Origin: JBAVQS01 sp049694275 | GTDB taxonomy: Bacteria; Chloroflexota; Anaerolineae; UBA4142; SHND01 | Assembly: GCA_049694275.1 (NCBI GenBank) | Contig: JBAVQS010000008.1 | Coordinates: forward strand, 1 to 62,352 | Length of the DNA: 62,352 bases | Direction of reading: 5' to 3' | Part shown: piece after piece, positions 52,292 to 61,409 of the stretch | How the letters are laid out: every line of letters starts with the position of its first letter | Position numbering within the stretch: position 1 is the stretch's first letter | Notes under the pieces: generated by a model | The model's input: only the letters and a program-made list of their open reading frames with translations | Told to the model about the DNA's origin: nothing | Databases searched by the model: none | Made by a program: the position numbers and the translations under genes

Positions 52292-52316
52292 TCGATAAAC
52301 TCTCTGGATTGTACTT

Positions 52317-54029
52317 ATGCCAATCATACTCGATGATTCTCAGGCGCAGCTCTTGCGTGATGAGAAAAGTTACCTGACAGAGCTTTACTCTACATTGAGT
52401 GAGCTCAAGAGCCCGCCGAGCGACCTGGACAACCTCAAGGAGGTCCTCGTCCGGCTCGACGAGCTCTTTCTCATCGTTGTCGTCGGCGAGTTCAATGCCG
52501 GCAAGTCGGCGCTTGTCAACGCGCTGCTGGGCTCACATATCCTGGCCGAAGGCGTTACTCCAACCACGATGCACGTGACCCTTGTCAAATATGGCGATGC
52601 GGTCCAAGAGACCCTCGGGGCGGATGACCTGGCGCAGCTCACCTTTCCACTCGACTTTTTGCGCGAGCTCAATATCGTCGATACCCCCGGCACGAACGCT
52701 GTTATTCGCCGGCATGAGGAACTGACCCGAGAATTCATCCCCCGCAGCGATCTCGTCCTCTTTGTCACATCTGCCGACCGCCCCTTTACCGAGAGCGAGC
52801 GCCAGTTCATGGAGCACATTCGCGAATGGGGCAAAAAGCTCGTTATCGTCATCAACAAGCGAGATATTCTCGAGAATCAAGAGGCGCGCAATCAGGTTCT
52901 CGCCTTTGTCAAGGAGAATGCCCGGCAGCTCCTCGGCCTGGTCCCCGAGATTTTTTTCGTCTCGGCCAAGCGCGATGTGTCGGACGGCAAGCTGACGGAT
53001 GGGATGGCCGAACTCTACCGATATGTGCTCTCCTGGCTGGACGAGAGCGCCCGCCTGGGGGTCAAGTTTTCCAGCCCGCTTGGCGTTGCCGACCAGGTCT
53101 TGAGACGCGCAGAGGAAAGCTGGCAGGCTGACGAGGAAAAACTGGCCGAAGACCTCACGATGGGCGAGACAGTTGAGCGCGAGATTCAGGTCTATGAGCG
53201 CGAGGTCAAAGATGAGTTAGAGCCGCGCCTGGCCGAAGTGGATAACCTGCTCTTGCGCTTGCAGGCGCGTGGGATGGACTTTTTTGATCAGAACATCCGG
53301 CTCATCAAGATTGCCAACCTGGCACGCGGAGACCGTTTTCGCGCGATGTTTGAAAAGGAGGTGCTTGCCGGTGTTCCTGAAGAGATCGAGAACCGGACCC
53401 GCGCCGTCGTCGAGTGGCTTGTCGAAAAAGATATGCGGCACTGGCAACAAGTCCTCTCTTACCTGCAACGCCGGCGCACAGGTAACGGCGAGCTCGTAGG
53501 CGACCTGACGACATCAGTGGATATGCGGCGCCAGGCGCTCTTGAACTCGGCAACCGAGGCCGCTCAGGGTGTCATCTCTAGCTATGACGCCGAAGCGGAG
53601 TCTCGCCAGATCGGGGCAAGCGTCGAATCCGCAGTGGCGCAGACCGCGCTCGTCGAGGTCGGCGCAGTGGGGTTGGGGACAATCATTACGACCGCCATTT
53701 CGGTAGCCGCAGTGGATGTTACCGGGGTCATTATTGCAGGGGTCATTGCCATCGTCGGCTTTTTCATCATCCCCTACAAACGCCAGCAGGCCAAAGAGCG
53801 CTTTCGTGACAAGATTGAAGATCTACGGACCCGGCTGATGCGCGTCCTTCGCACCCAGTTCGGGGCGGAATCCGAACGAGCCCTGACCCGGCTCAAGGAA
53901 GGCGTCGCACCTTATGTGCGCTTTGTCCGGGGGGAACGCGAACGGCTTGAGCATACCGAGAGTCAGCTCTCGGCCGCGCGCAAGAGCCTGGAATCGATCG
54001 TCGGGCGTGTCAAGCAGGAGTTTTCGTAA
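52317..54029 (+). CDS. Dynamin-like GTPase
   Basis: 570 aa. The G1 motif GEFNAGKSALVN begins near residue 57, with TTMHVT, DTPG and NKRD for G2-G4. A long helical stalk follows, then two hydrophobic segments (about 445-490) and a second coiled coil. This is the bacterial dynamin-like layout, which remodels or fuses membranes. It lacks the usual second paralogue next to it. The PiT gene begins 5 nt downstream. Confidence 0.85.
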   Translation: MPIILDDSQAQLLRDEKSYLTELYSTLSELKSPPSDLDNLKEVLVRLDELFLIVVVGEFNAGKSALVNALLGSHILAEGVTPTTMHVTLVKYGDAVQETLGADDLAQLTFPLDFLRELNIVDTPGTNAVIRRHEELTREFIPRSDLVLFVTSADRPFTESERQFMEHIREWGKKLVIVINKRDILENQEARNQVLAFVKENARQLLGLVPEIFFVSAKRDVSDGKLTDGMAELYRYVLSWLDESARLGVKFSSPLGVADQVLRRAEESWQADEEKLAEDLTMGETVEREIQVYEREVKDELEPRLAEVDNLLLRLQARGMDFFDQNIRLIKIANLARGDRFRAMFEKEVLAGVPEEIENRTRAVVEWLVEKDMRHWQQVLSYLQRRRTGNGELVGDLTTSVDMRRQALLNSATEAAQGVISSYDAEAESRQIGASVESAVAQTALVEVGAVGLGTIITTAISVAAVDVTGVIIAGVIAIVGFFIIPYKRQQAKERFRDKIEDLRTRLMRVLRTQFGAESERALTRLKEGVAPYVRFVRGERERLEHTESQLSAARKSLESIVGRVKQEFS

Positions 54030-54034
54030 GACTG

Positions 54035-55021
54035 ATGCCTGCGCAGTACTTGTTCATTATTTTTGCAGCGACATGTCTCTTGTACGCTTTCTTGAACGGC
54101 TATAACGATGCCAGTAGTCTGATGGGAGCGGCCATCCTTTCGCGCTCCATCGAATTCCGCACAGCGCGCCTGATCGCCAGCGTCGCCGAATTTGCGGGGC
54201 CTTTCTTATTTGGTCTCGCCGTAGCGCATAGTATTGGGCATGACCTGCTGGATACGAGCGTGGTCAGTCCAACAGTCGTTTTTTCGACGGTCATCGCCGC
54301 CGTCGCATGGATCATCCTGATGTCCTATCTGGGTCTTCCGTCCAGTTCCTCGCACGCCCTCGTCGGCGGCCTGGTCGGGGCAACGGTGATCTCCAGTGGA
54401 TGGAATGCGCTACACACGCAGGGACTCGTTAAAATTCTCCTGTCGCTCTTTCTGGCGCCGTTCGTCGGACTGATCGCAGGGTATCTACTGCTCAAGCTCG
54501 TCCTGTTCTTATCGAGCGAGGCGCACCCGCGCGTCAACAACCTCTTTAAGCGGTTGCAACTGCTGACCATCGTCGGTCTTTCGCTATCGCACGGCTCGAA
54601 TGACGGCCAGAAAAGTATTGGGCTGATTGCACTGGGGTTGACGACCTTCGGGCTGGCCAAGGATTTTAGCGCGCCGCCCTGGGCAATCATCGCCACGGCC
54701 TGCGCTATCAGCCTCGGCGTGTTTTTTGGACGCCGGCGCACGATCCGGACTGTTGGAGGTGGCATCTACCGCTTACAACCCGTCGACGCCTTTGCGGCGG
54801 AATTTGCCTCCGCCTTTGTCGTCCTGACCGCGGCGATCCTCGGTGGGCCGGCCAGCACCGCCCAGGTGATGACGAGCAGCATTATGGGGGTAGGGGCGGC
54901 GGAACGCGTACGTGGGGTCCGGTGGGAAGCAGGCCAGCGCATCGCCTGGGCCTGGTTCATGACCATTCCGGCGGTTGCGGTTCTGGCGGCGCTCGTCGAC
55001 CGGTTTGTGTTTCACATCTAA
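54035..55021 (+). CDS. PiT-family inorganic phosphate transporter
   Basis: 328 aa with ten or so membrane segments and the two inverted signature repeats, GYNDASS near residue 20 and GSNDGQKSIG near residue 188. It should take up phosphate (or sulfate in some members) with H+ or Na+. No phoU-like partner is adjacent. Its stop overlaps the lspA stop on the other strand. Confidence 0.9.
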   Translation: MPAQYLFIIFAATCLLYAFLNGYNDASSLMGAAILSRSIEFRTARLIASVAEFAGPFLFGLAVAHSIGHDLLDTSVVSPTVVFSTVIAAVAWIILMSYLGLPSSSSHALVGGLVGATVISSGWNALHTQGLVKILLSLFLAPFVGLIAGYLLLKLVLFLSSEAHPRVNNLFKRLQLLTIVGLSLSHGSNDGQKSIGLIALGLTTFGLAKDFSAPPWAIIATACAISLGVFFGRRRTIRTVGGGIYRLQPVDAFAAEFASAFVVLTAAILGGPASTAQVMTSSIMGVGAAERVRGVRWEAGQRIAWAWFMTIPAVAVLAALVDRFVFHI

Positions 55022-55665
55022 CGGTACAGGTACTGCGGCAGCCACACGCACACCACCGTCGCGAGTACCGCGAGGACCCCGAGCAGCACAAGGAACGAAA
55101 CCCCCAATTTCCACGACAGCCCCTTGTTCGCCACGCTGCCGGGTTGCCCTTGGGCCGGTCCCTGGCTCGACTCTTCCCGCAGCGACCACAATAGGAGCAA
55201 CACAACAGCCGTCGAGACCGCCGCGTCCGATATGTTAAAGACCGGCCACCGGGAAACCTGCACAAAATCCACGACATATCCCAGGCGCAACCGGTCCACC
55301 AGGTTGCCGATTGCCCCGCCGATAATTAAACCGGTCCCAATGCTGATGAGCCAACCTGGCCTCCGTTGCTGCCAGTAAAAAAAGATCACGATGGCCAGAA
55401 TCAGCAGCGGCGCAAACGAAAAGATACCGTTGGTCTGAGGGAAATATCCACATGCGGTCCCCGTGTTCATCACCGGCACAATCGTCACCCAGTCAGGATG
55501 ATCCGGAAAAGGCGACCACCATTTGCCCATCGGGAGCGATTGCGCGACAAAGTATTTGGTCACCTGGTCCGAGACGAGGATCACAATTGCAATGAGCGCC
55601 ACAAACCAGATCTTGCGCTGGGAAGTGATAACTGCGACAGCCTCAGCCGCAGGCGGCGCAGCCAT
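55018..55665 (-). CDS. lspA: Lipoprotein signal peptidase II
   Basis: An aspartic protease in the inner membrane that cleaves prolipoprotein signal peptides before the lipidated Cys. The family motifs are GAIGNLVDRLRLG, VVDF and NISDAAV, with the catalytic Asp pair. Four core helices plus one extra C-terminal helix are seen. The start MAAPPAAEAV at 55665 is chosen; a GTG at 55719 is an alternative. Starts further upstream would translate the palindrome at 55740-55775 and are unlikely. Last gene of the T-box unit. Confidence 0.85.
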   Translation of the reverse strand: MAAPPAAEAVAVITSQRKIWFVALIAIVILVSDQVTKYFVAQSLPMGKWWSPFPDHPDWVTIVPVMNTGTACGYFPQTNGIFSFAPLLILAIVIFFYWQQRRPGWLISIGTGLIIGGAIGNLVDRLRLGYVVDFVQVSRWPVFNISDAAVSTAVVLLLLWSLREESSQGPAQGQPGSVANKGLSWKLGVSFLVLLGVLAVLATVVCVWLPQYLYR

Positions 55666-55739
55666 CTCGGACGAGCGCGTCTCTAACTCTTTTTTTTGTT
55701 CTGTTTCCAAATTCACCTGACCTGAAAATGTTCTGGCAG

Positions 55740-55775
55740 CAGTTCCTGAAGGTTTATGAAAACCTTCAGGAACTG
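55740..55775. terminator. Perfect 16-bp hairpin between ileS and lspA
   Basis: CAGTTCCTGAAGGTTT and AAACCTTCAGGAACTG are perfect inverted copies with a 4-nt loop. It lies 15 nt downstream of the ileS stop. No T tract follows on the minus strand, so it may be a processing or mRNA-stabilising hairpin rather than a terminator. Confidence 0.6.
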
Positions 55776-55790
55776 GCTCACCCATCTCTA

Positions 55791-58700
55791 CTAAACCCGC
55801 TGAATTCCGACCTTGACCTGCTGCCCGTCAAGCTTGGCCTCCGCCGTAAAGAACCCATCGCCGGGCGTCTGCTCAACCAGCTCGTCTGAAAGGGTCTCGC
55901 GCTGGACATAGGAGCCGAAAGACTGGACCATGGCGCGCAACTTGTCGCTGTCAGTCTCATAACACGTGCGGATATGGTCCTCGATATTGAGCCCTGCATC
56001 CTTGCGCATCGACTGCACCTGCCGGACAAACTCGCGCGCCAGGCCCTCGCGCTCCAGTTCAGGCGTCAGGCGCGTGTCCACCGCCACCAGATAACCGCTC
56101 TCTTCGGAGGCAGCCCAGCCCGGCTTGTCAGATACCTGCACGTTGAGCTCTTCAGGCAAAATGTCGAGCTTTTCGCCTTCCACCTCAACCTGCACCGACT
56201 GATTGCTCCGCGCCTTGCGCGCCACCATCGCCGGATTGAGCGCGCTGACCGCATTCCGCACCGCGCCGACGCGCTTCCCGTACTTGGGACCCAACTTGGC
56301 GGGGTTTGCGCTGACCTTGTAATCCACCAATTCGCGTTCGTCGTCGGTGAATTCCAGCGCCTTGACATTGAGTTCGTCCAGAAGGTGCTCGGCTAGCTTT
56401 TCGACCGCCGCGCGTTCTTCGGGCGCCATCGTCTTGACGACGACGCGCGCAAGCGGCTGGCGGAGCTTGACATTGGCCTTGCTGCGCGCGGACCGGCCGA
56501 GCGAGGCGATTTGCAAGGCCAACCCCATGGATTCCAGCATGGGCTCGTCCATCAGTTCCGGCCGCGCCTGTGGCCACTCGCAGTGATGCACCGATTCGGG
56601 CGCCGCACTATCAACGCTCCGCACCAGGTTTTGATACATCTCTTCGGTAGCGAACGGCATAAAGGGCGCGAGCAGCTTGCACAGCGTGACGAGCACATAA
56701 TACAACGTCGAGTACGCCGATTCCTTGTCCGCGTCCCCCTCTGACTTCCAGAACCGCCGGCGCGAGCGGCGCAGGTACCAGTTGCTCAGATCGTCGATGA
56801 ACGGTTCGACAACGCGGGCGGCGCGCGGCGAATCGTAATCGTCCAACGCCGCCGTCATCTCCTGCGCCATCTGCTGCAACCGCGCGACGATCCAGACATC
56901 CAGCGCGTTCGTCCGCGCACCCGGTTCAGTCGCCGACCGGGGCTTCCAGTTGTCGAGGTTGGCATAAGTCACCAAGAACGAATAAACATTCCAGAGCGGC
57001 AGCAGGAACAGGCGACGGGCCTCTTCCGCCGTGTGATAACCAAAGAGCAGGTTAGATTCATAGCGTGCCTTGGCATACTCCCAGCGCATGACATCCACGC
57101 CGATCTTTTCCGCCGCCTCATTAAACTCGATCATGTTGCCGAGCGACTTGTGCATCGGCCGGCCGTCCTCCGCAAACAGCGTGCCATAGCCCATCAGCGT
57201 CTTGAAGGGCGAACGGTGCGCCATCACCGTGCTCATGATGAGCAGCGAATAGAACCAGTTGCGGAACTGGCCGGGGAACGATTCGGTGACGAAATCCGCC
57301 GGGAACCATTTCTCCCAATAGGCGCGATCGGTGCGCCACCGCAGCGTCGAGATCGAGACGATGCCCGCATCCAGCCACGGGTTACCGACATCGCGGACGC
57401 GCGTCGACAGGCCGCCGCATTTCGAGCAAGCGACCTTGATCTCGTCGACATAGGGGCGGTGGGGCGTATGCCCATCGAACCTGTCCCACCCCACGACGGC
57501 ACGCGCCTGCAGCTCCTCACGGCTCCCGATCACGTCGAAACTACCACACTGACTGCACTCCCAGATGGGCAGCGCGAGTCCGTAATAGCGCTTTTTGCTG
57601 ATCATCCAGTCGTGCATATTGCGCAGCCAGTCCATCTCGCGCTCATAGCCGAATCCGGGGACCCAGCGCGCCTCGTCCACTGCGTCCATGATCTGATAGC
57701 GCAGGCTGTGCGCCTTTTCCTCCGGCGTCAGTTCGACGCGCGGCTTGTCATACACCGGCCCCGTGCTGATGTACCATTCGTCCACCAGGCGAAAGACCAG
57801 TTCGCTCTTGCAGCGCCAGCAAGTGGGATAGCGATGCGTATACGGCTCACGGCGATAGAGGATCCCTTTTTCTCGCAGGGATTCGGTGACCACGGGCTCG
57901 ACCTCGAACACGCTCATCCCACTCAACGGGCCGAACCCTTCCATAAAGATGCCCGCCTCATCCAAGGGCGCGACGACCGGAAGGGTGTACTCTTTTCCCA
58001 GTTGAAAATCCTCAGCCCCACAGCCCGGCGCGATATGCACCAGCCCGGTCCCCTCCTCCGCGCTCACCTCTTTCCAGAGGATAACACGGTGCGCCTCCGC
58101 CGCGCTCTGCGGCGATGGAGGAATGTGCTGGCGCAACTCGACCGACACGTGCCCACCCACCTCTTGCTCGGCCGGCAAATCGTCGAACGGACCGGTATAG
58201 GGCCACCCCTCCATCTCTTTGCCGGAAAGCTTGCCGAGGACCTCGTACTGGCCCTTGAGCATCTTTTGCGCGCCCTCCGATAGATAGAGCACGTCGTTCC
58301 CCTGCTTGACTTTCAGATAAGTCAAATCGGGGCCGACCGCGACCGCGACGTTCGAGGTGAGCGTCCAGGGCGTTGTCGTCCATACGAGCAGGGATTCGCC
58401 AGGCCGATCCTTGAGCGGCATCTTGATGGTCAAACTCGGATGGGTCAGGTCCGGATAATCCTCGGTGCTGATCTCGTGCTCGCTCAGCCCGGTGCCGCAA
58501 CGCACACACCACGGCATGACATCCGTCCCTTTATAGACCCAGCCGTTCTCATGACACTGCTTCAAAAAGGCCCAGATGTCGTAGTTGTTCTCGGTGCTAA
58601 ATGTGAAATACGAACCGCCGAGTTCGGGCAGCCCGAGCCGGCCGACGATCTGCTCGACGGTGTCGGTGACGGGTCCCTGAGGCCCGTCGACCGTGATGAC

Positions 58701-59189
58701 CTTTTCCGGATTCCGGCCCAATTCTTCCTTGAGCCACTGGAGCATCGTAGGATCGTTCCAATCCATCCACATGCCAAGACGGACCGATTGTTGCGTCTGG
58801 ACCGCGGCAAAGTTGAGGACGCGCTGCTTGCACAGGGTCACAAACTCGGCGAGACCGTAATTCTCAATATCCCGTTTGGTCTTGAACCCGAGATCCTTTT
58901 CGACATTGACCTCGACCCATAGTCCCTGGCAGTCGAAACCGTTCTGCCAGCGCTCATCGTAGCCCTGCATCGCATGATACCGCTGGAACAGATCCTTATA
59001 GGTGCGCCCCCAGGCATGATGTACGCCCATCGGGTTGTTGGCCGTGATCGGACCGTCGATAAAAGACCATTTGGGCGCGCCGGCGCGCAGCCGGCGCAGT
59101 TTGTTAAACTGATCTGTTTCCTTCCACCATTTGAGGATCTCGCGTTCCATCGCCGCAAAATCCATCTTGCTTGAAACCGGTTTAAACAT
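55791..59189 (-). CDS. ileS: Isoleucyl-tRNA synthetase, divergent type
   Basis: 1132 aa class I synthetase. The ATG at 59189 follows AGGAGAAGCGA. The HIGH motif reads HHAW in NPMGVHHAWGRTY, and KMSKS reads MHKSLGN. Both are far from the textbook form. CP1 editing region, Cys pairs (CVRCGT; CWRCKSE; CSQCG; CSKCG) and a long C-terminal anticodon domain with a homologue of LNVKALEF are present. The only isoleucine enzyme in the window, and preceded by an apparently isoleucine T-box, so the name is likely; a related valyl/leucyl paralogue is less likely. Confidence 0.85.
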   Translation of the reverse strand: MFKPVSSKMDFAAMEREILKWWKETDQFNKLRRLRAGAPKWSFIDGPITANNPMGVHHAWGRTYKDLFQRYHAMQGYDERWQNGFDCQGLWVEVNVEKDLGFKTKRDIENYGLAEFVTLCKQRVLNFAAVQTQQSVRLGMWMDWNDPTMLQWLKEELGRNPEKVITVDGPQGPVTDTVEQIVGRLGLPELGGSYFTFSTENNYDIWAFLKQCHENGWVYKGTDVMPWCVRCGTGLSEHEISTEDYPDLTHPSLTIKMPLKDRPGESLLVWTTTPWTLTSNVAVAVGPDLTYLKVKQGNDVLYLSEGAQKMLKGQYEVLGKLSGKEMEGWPYTGPFDDLPAEQEVGGHVSVELRQHIPPSPQSAAEAHRVILWKEVSAEEGTGLVHIAPGCGAEDFQLGKEYTLPVVAPLDEAGIFMEGFGPLSGMSVFEVEPVVTESLREKGILYRREPYTHRYPTCWRCKSELVFRLVDEWYISTGPVYDKPRVELTPEEKAHSLRYQIMDAVDEARWVPGFGYEREMDWLRNMHDWMISKKRYYGLALPIWECSQCGSFDVIGSREELQARAVVGWDRFDGHTPHRPYVDEIKVACSKCGGLSTRVRDVGNPWLDAGIVSISTLRWRTDRAYWEKWFPADFVTESFPGQFRNWFYSLLIMSTVMAHRSPFKTLMGYGTLFAEDGRPMHKSLGNMIEFNEAAEKIGVDVMRWEYAKARYESNLLFGYHTAEEARRLFLLPLWNVYSFLVTYANLDNWKPRSATEPGARTNALDVWIVARLQQMAQEMTAALDDYDSPRAARVVEPFIDDLSNWYLRRSRRRFWKSEGDADKESAYSTLYYVLVTLCKLLAPFMPFATEEMYQNLVRSVDSAAPESVHHCEWPQARPELMDEPMLESMGLALQIASLGRSARSKANVKLRQPLARVVVKTMAPEERAAVEKLAEHLLDELNVKALEFTDDERELVDYKVSANPAKLGPKYGKRVGAVRNAVSALNPAMVARKARSNQSVQVEVEGEKLDILPEELNVQVSDKPGWAASEESGYLVAVDTRLTPELEREGLAREFVRQVQSMRKDAGLNIEDHIRTCYETDSDKLRAMVQSFGSYVQRETLSDELVEQTPGDGFFTAEAKLDGQQVKVGIQRV

Positions 59190-59203
59190 TCGCTTCTCCT
59201 GCT

Positions 59204-59238
59204 CGACCACTAACCGCCGACAACTGACCGCCGAAAAC
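59204..59238 (+). repeat. Five tandem degenerate heptamers upstream of ileS
   Basis: CGACCAC, TAACCGC, CGACAAC, TGACCGC and CGAAAAC follow each other with an exact 7-nt period (35 nt, the same size as the repeat at 11874-11908). Confidence 0.55.
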
Positions 59239-59282
59239 ATCAAAACAGGGCGGCCGGCTATCGGCCCGTGGTCATCATCGAT

Positions 59283-60008
59283 TCATCCAGCACTTGCATC
59301 TTGAACGGCAATGCGCAATCGCTTGTTAATCTTGCCCTTGCTCTCGTGCCCGACGACACGAATATATCCCACCTCGCGGGTATTGGCGACGTGGGTCCCT
59401 CCATCCGCCTGCAGGTCAAGGCCAACAATCTCGACCACGCGCACCCGCTGGATGTCGGGCGGGAGCAGATTGATTTTGGTCCGTATCAAGTCGGGTATCT
59501 GGAACGCTTCGTCGCGCGGCAATATCCGGACGCGAATGTCACGCCCCGCGGCTACCTCGGCGTTGACCTTTTCCTCAATCATTTTGGCAAAATCACCGCT
59601 CATCCGCTCCAGCTCAAAATCCATCCGCGCCGCCAGCGGTTCCATATCGCCGCCGGTGACCGAGACGCCCAGGTCGCGGAACATGACGCCGCAGAGAATG
59701 TGCAGCGCAGTGTGTGTCCGCATCAGCTTGTGCCGGCGCTCCCAATCGACAGTCCCATGCACCGGGACGCCGGCCGCGAGCCCCGGCCGGTCCACCTTGT
59801 GCCAGACATCGCTCCCCTGCTTTTTGGAATCGAGCACGCGATAGACCTCGCCCGCGGCCGTCCGCAATTCGCCCGCATCGCTCGGCTGGCCGCCGCCACG
59901 CGCATACAATGCCGTCCGGTCCAGCGCGACCTGGTCGCCGTTCACCGCGGCGACCGCTCCGTCGAACTCTTTCAAATAGGCGTCAGTCTGGAACAATAAC
60001 TCGGTCAT
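59283..60008 (-). CDS. alaX: AlaX-type alanyl-tRNA editing protein
   Basis: 241 aa. AlaX proteins free-stand to hydrolyse Ser- or Gly-mischarged tRNA-Ala. HTALHI gives the HxxxH zinc pair and DGGTHV the second pair; the usual Cys of CGGTH is Asp here. The ATG follows GAGGAAAT after the T-box terminator. Being first in the ileS operon it is probably expressed when charged tRNA is scarce. A related thiol-type editing activity cannot be excluded. Confidence 0.8.
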   Translation of the reverse strand: MTELLFQTDAYLKEFDGAVAAVNGDQVALDRTALYARGGGQPSDAGELRTAAGEVYRVLDSKKQGSDVWHKVDRPGLAAGVPVHGTVDWERRHKLMRTHTALHILCGVMFRDLGVSVTGGDMEPLAARMDFELERMSGDFAKMIEEKVNAEVAAGRDIRVRILPRDEAFQIPDLIRTKINLLPPDIQRVRVVEIVGLDLQADGGTHVANTREVGYIRVVGHESKGKINKRLRIAVQDASAG

Positions 60009-60022
60009 GTGATTTCCTCAAT

Positions 60023-60360
60023 AAAAAAACTCGCGCCCCTTCCGGGACGAGAGTTTAAGATGACTCTCGCGGTACCACCCGCATTGACAGGCGCACATGC
60101 GCCGTCCACTCTTCGGGTACACTTATACCCGCGTCCCGATAACGAGGGACGAACCCGTTCGCGCTTACTAACCCGTGATGTGCAAGGGCGGGGCGCCCAT
60201 AAAGGCGCACCCGGGCGACCAACCAGTCGCCCCTACACCGCGGGGTTCGGCGGAAAGCTCCGGAAGGATTTTCGGCGCATTTCACGTTGCACGGCTTGCA
60301 CCCTCCCGCGCTCGCTGAAACGTCTGTCCTGCGCCTACTCGTTTCCCTCAACGCCTGTAG
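60023..60360 (-). ncRNA. T-box riboswitch (apparent isoleucine specifier) controlling alaX-ileS
   Basis: On the minus strand a ~340-nt leader contains the T-box sequence GGGTGGTACCGCG (plus-strand 60068-60080) and a terminator stem with AAACTC / GAGTTT and a T7 tract (60023-60056). Stem I has the AGTAGG and AGCGAGC motifs. The specifier region reads GAAAATCC, consistent with codon ATC (Ile). Uncharged tRNA-Ile would stabilise the antiterminator and raise expression. The Ile reading is by eye; an Ala codon (GCC) lies nearby. Confidence 0.85.
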
Positions 60361-60366
60361 GCAACC

Positions 60367-60395
60367 AGTATATGCGAACCGATTTCGCTTGTCAA
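60367..60395 (-). promoter_or_regulatory. Promoter of the T-box transcript
   Basis: On the minus strand TTGACA and TATACT are separated by 17 nt, immediately upstream of stem I and 7 nt past the preceding gene stop. Confidence 0.8.
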
Positions 60396-60401
60396 ACAAC
60401 C

Positions 60402-61409
60402 CTACCAGGCGCTCACCAGCGGCAGGTCACGCACCGTCCACAGGCCGGACGGGAGCACATTCATCCGGCGGGCGGTATTGACCACAATCGCCGCCGTCGA
60501 AACATCGCCGTGAATGCCCTTGATCTCGGAATAGAGGTTGGGCCGGCCCTCGATCCAGGCCTGGTCAGTTGATTCGGGCACATCGACGCTGATTTGAAGT
60601 TCGAGCCGGATTGACTCGCTTTGGTCCCGGTACCCGCTGACCACCTGGTTGAGCCCGGTCACAAAACGAGGCTCGACCGTGAAATGGTCCGTGACGATAC
60701 GGCGGGTCGCCAAAATCGGCTCTACCTTTTCCTCGATCTGATCCAGCTGCCAGCCCAATCCGCGCGCGATCAGCGAAGCCGACTGGGGCAAACCCACATG
60801 CCCAACCTCGCCATGTGCCACCGCCTCTGCAAACGCCGCGGGGCTAAGCCCCGTCCCGATCTTTTTCTGGAGCGCCATTCGCCGGCGCGAGGCGTCCACG
60901 ACTCGTCGCACCCGCACCCGGTTCACTAATTCGCAGACCGCAGTCAGCGAGAGTGGCCATGCATCCATTGCAAAACCCGGATTAACTCCCGTCGCCACCA
61001 CGCTGACCACCATCCGCTTCGCCAACCGGTCCAGTTCCTCGGCCAGCGACGGGTTTCCTGCCCACGGATCCGCCAGTTCTTCACAGGTCGAGATGATATT
61101 GTGACCGGTACGAACAATCATCTGCAGTTCGGGCATCACGCGAGCAAGCGAAGAGCTCGTCGCATGAATGACGATATCGGCAGGCAGCGCCAGGACCTTT
61201 TTCGCCTCGTTCGATACGATGATCCCCAACTCCTGCCGCAACCCGATCACCCGTCCAAGGTCACTCCCCGCTTTGGTCGGATGCGTGTCGATCGCGCCAA
61301 TAATCTCGTAATCCTTGCGCTCGACGAGAAGCCGCGCAATCGGTGCGCCGATAGAGCCCAGCCCCAGCAGGATAACCCGGATTCGTTCCGAAGGCTCGCT
61401 CGTGCTCAT
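60402..61409 (-). CDS. 2,4-diaminopentanoate-dehydrogenase-like NAD(P) oxidoreductase
   Basis: 335 aa. A Rossmann domain opens with VILLGLGSIGAPIARLL. Conserved stretches VIHATSSSL, IISTCEELADP, GVNPGFAMD and VVDASRRRMALQKKIG match the diaminopentanoate dehydrogenase (Ord) group, related to dihydrodipicolinate reductase. In ornithine-fermenting bacteria that enzyme deaminates 2,4-diaminopentanoate. The other pathway genes are absent here, so the true substrate may differ. Its ATG overlaps the MBL gene stop as ATGA. Confidence 0.75.
   Translation of the reverse strand: MSTSEPSERIRVILLGLGSIGAPIARLLVERKDYEIIGAIDTHPTKAGSDLGRVIGLRQELGIIVSNEAKKVLALPADIVIHATSSSLARVMPELQMIVRTGHNIISTCEELADPWAGNPSLAEELDRLAKRMVVSVVATGVNPGFAMDAWPLSLTAVCELVNRVRVRRVVDASRRRMALQKKIGTGLSPAAFAEAVAHGEVGHVGLPQSASLIARGLGWQLDQIEEKVEPILATRRIVTDHFTVEPRFVTGLNQVVSGYRDQSESIRLELQISVDVPESTDQAWIEGRPNLYSEIKGIHGDVSTAAIVVNTARRMNVLPSGLWTVRDLPLVSAW

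Noticed and set aside
55666..55785. N-terminal extension of lspA
   Set aside because: It would translate the perfect hairpin at 55740-55775 and is not typical of LspA; a start at 55665 (or GTG 55719) is preferred.
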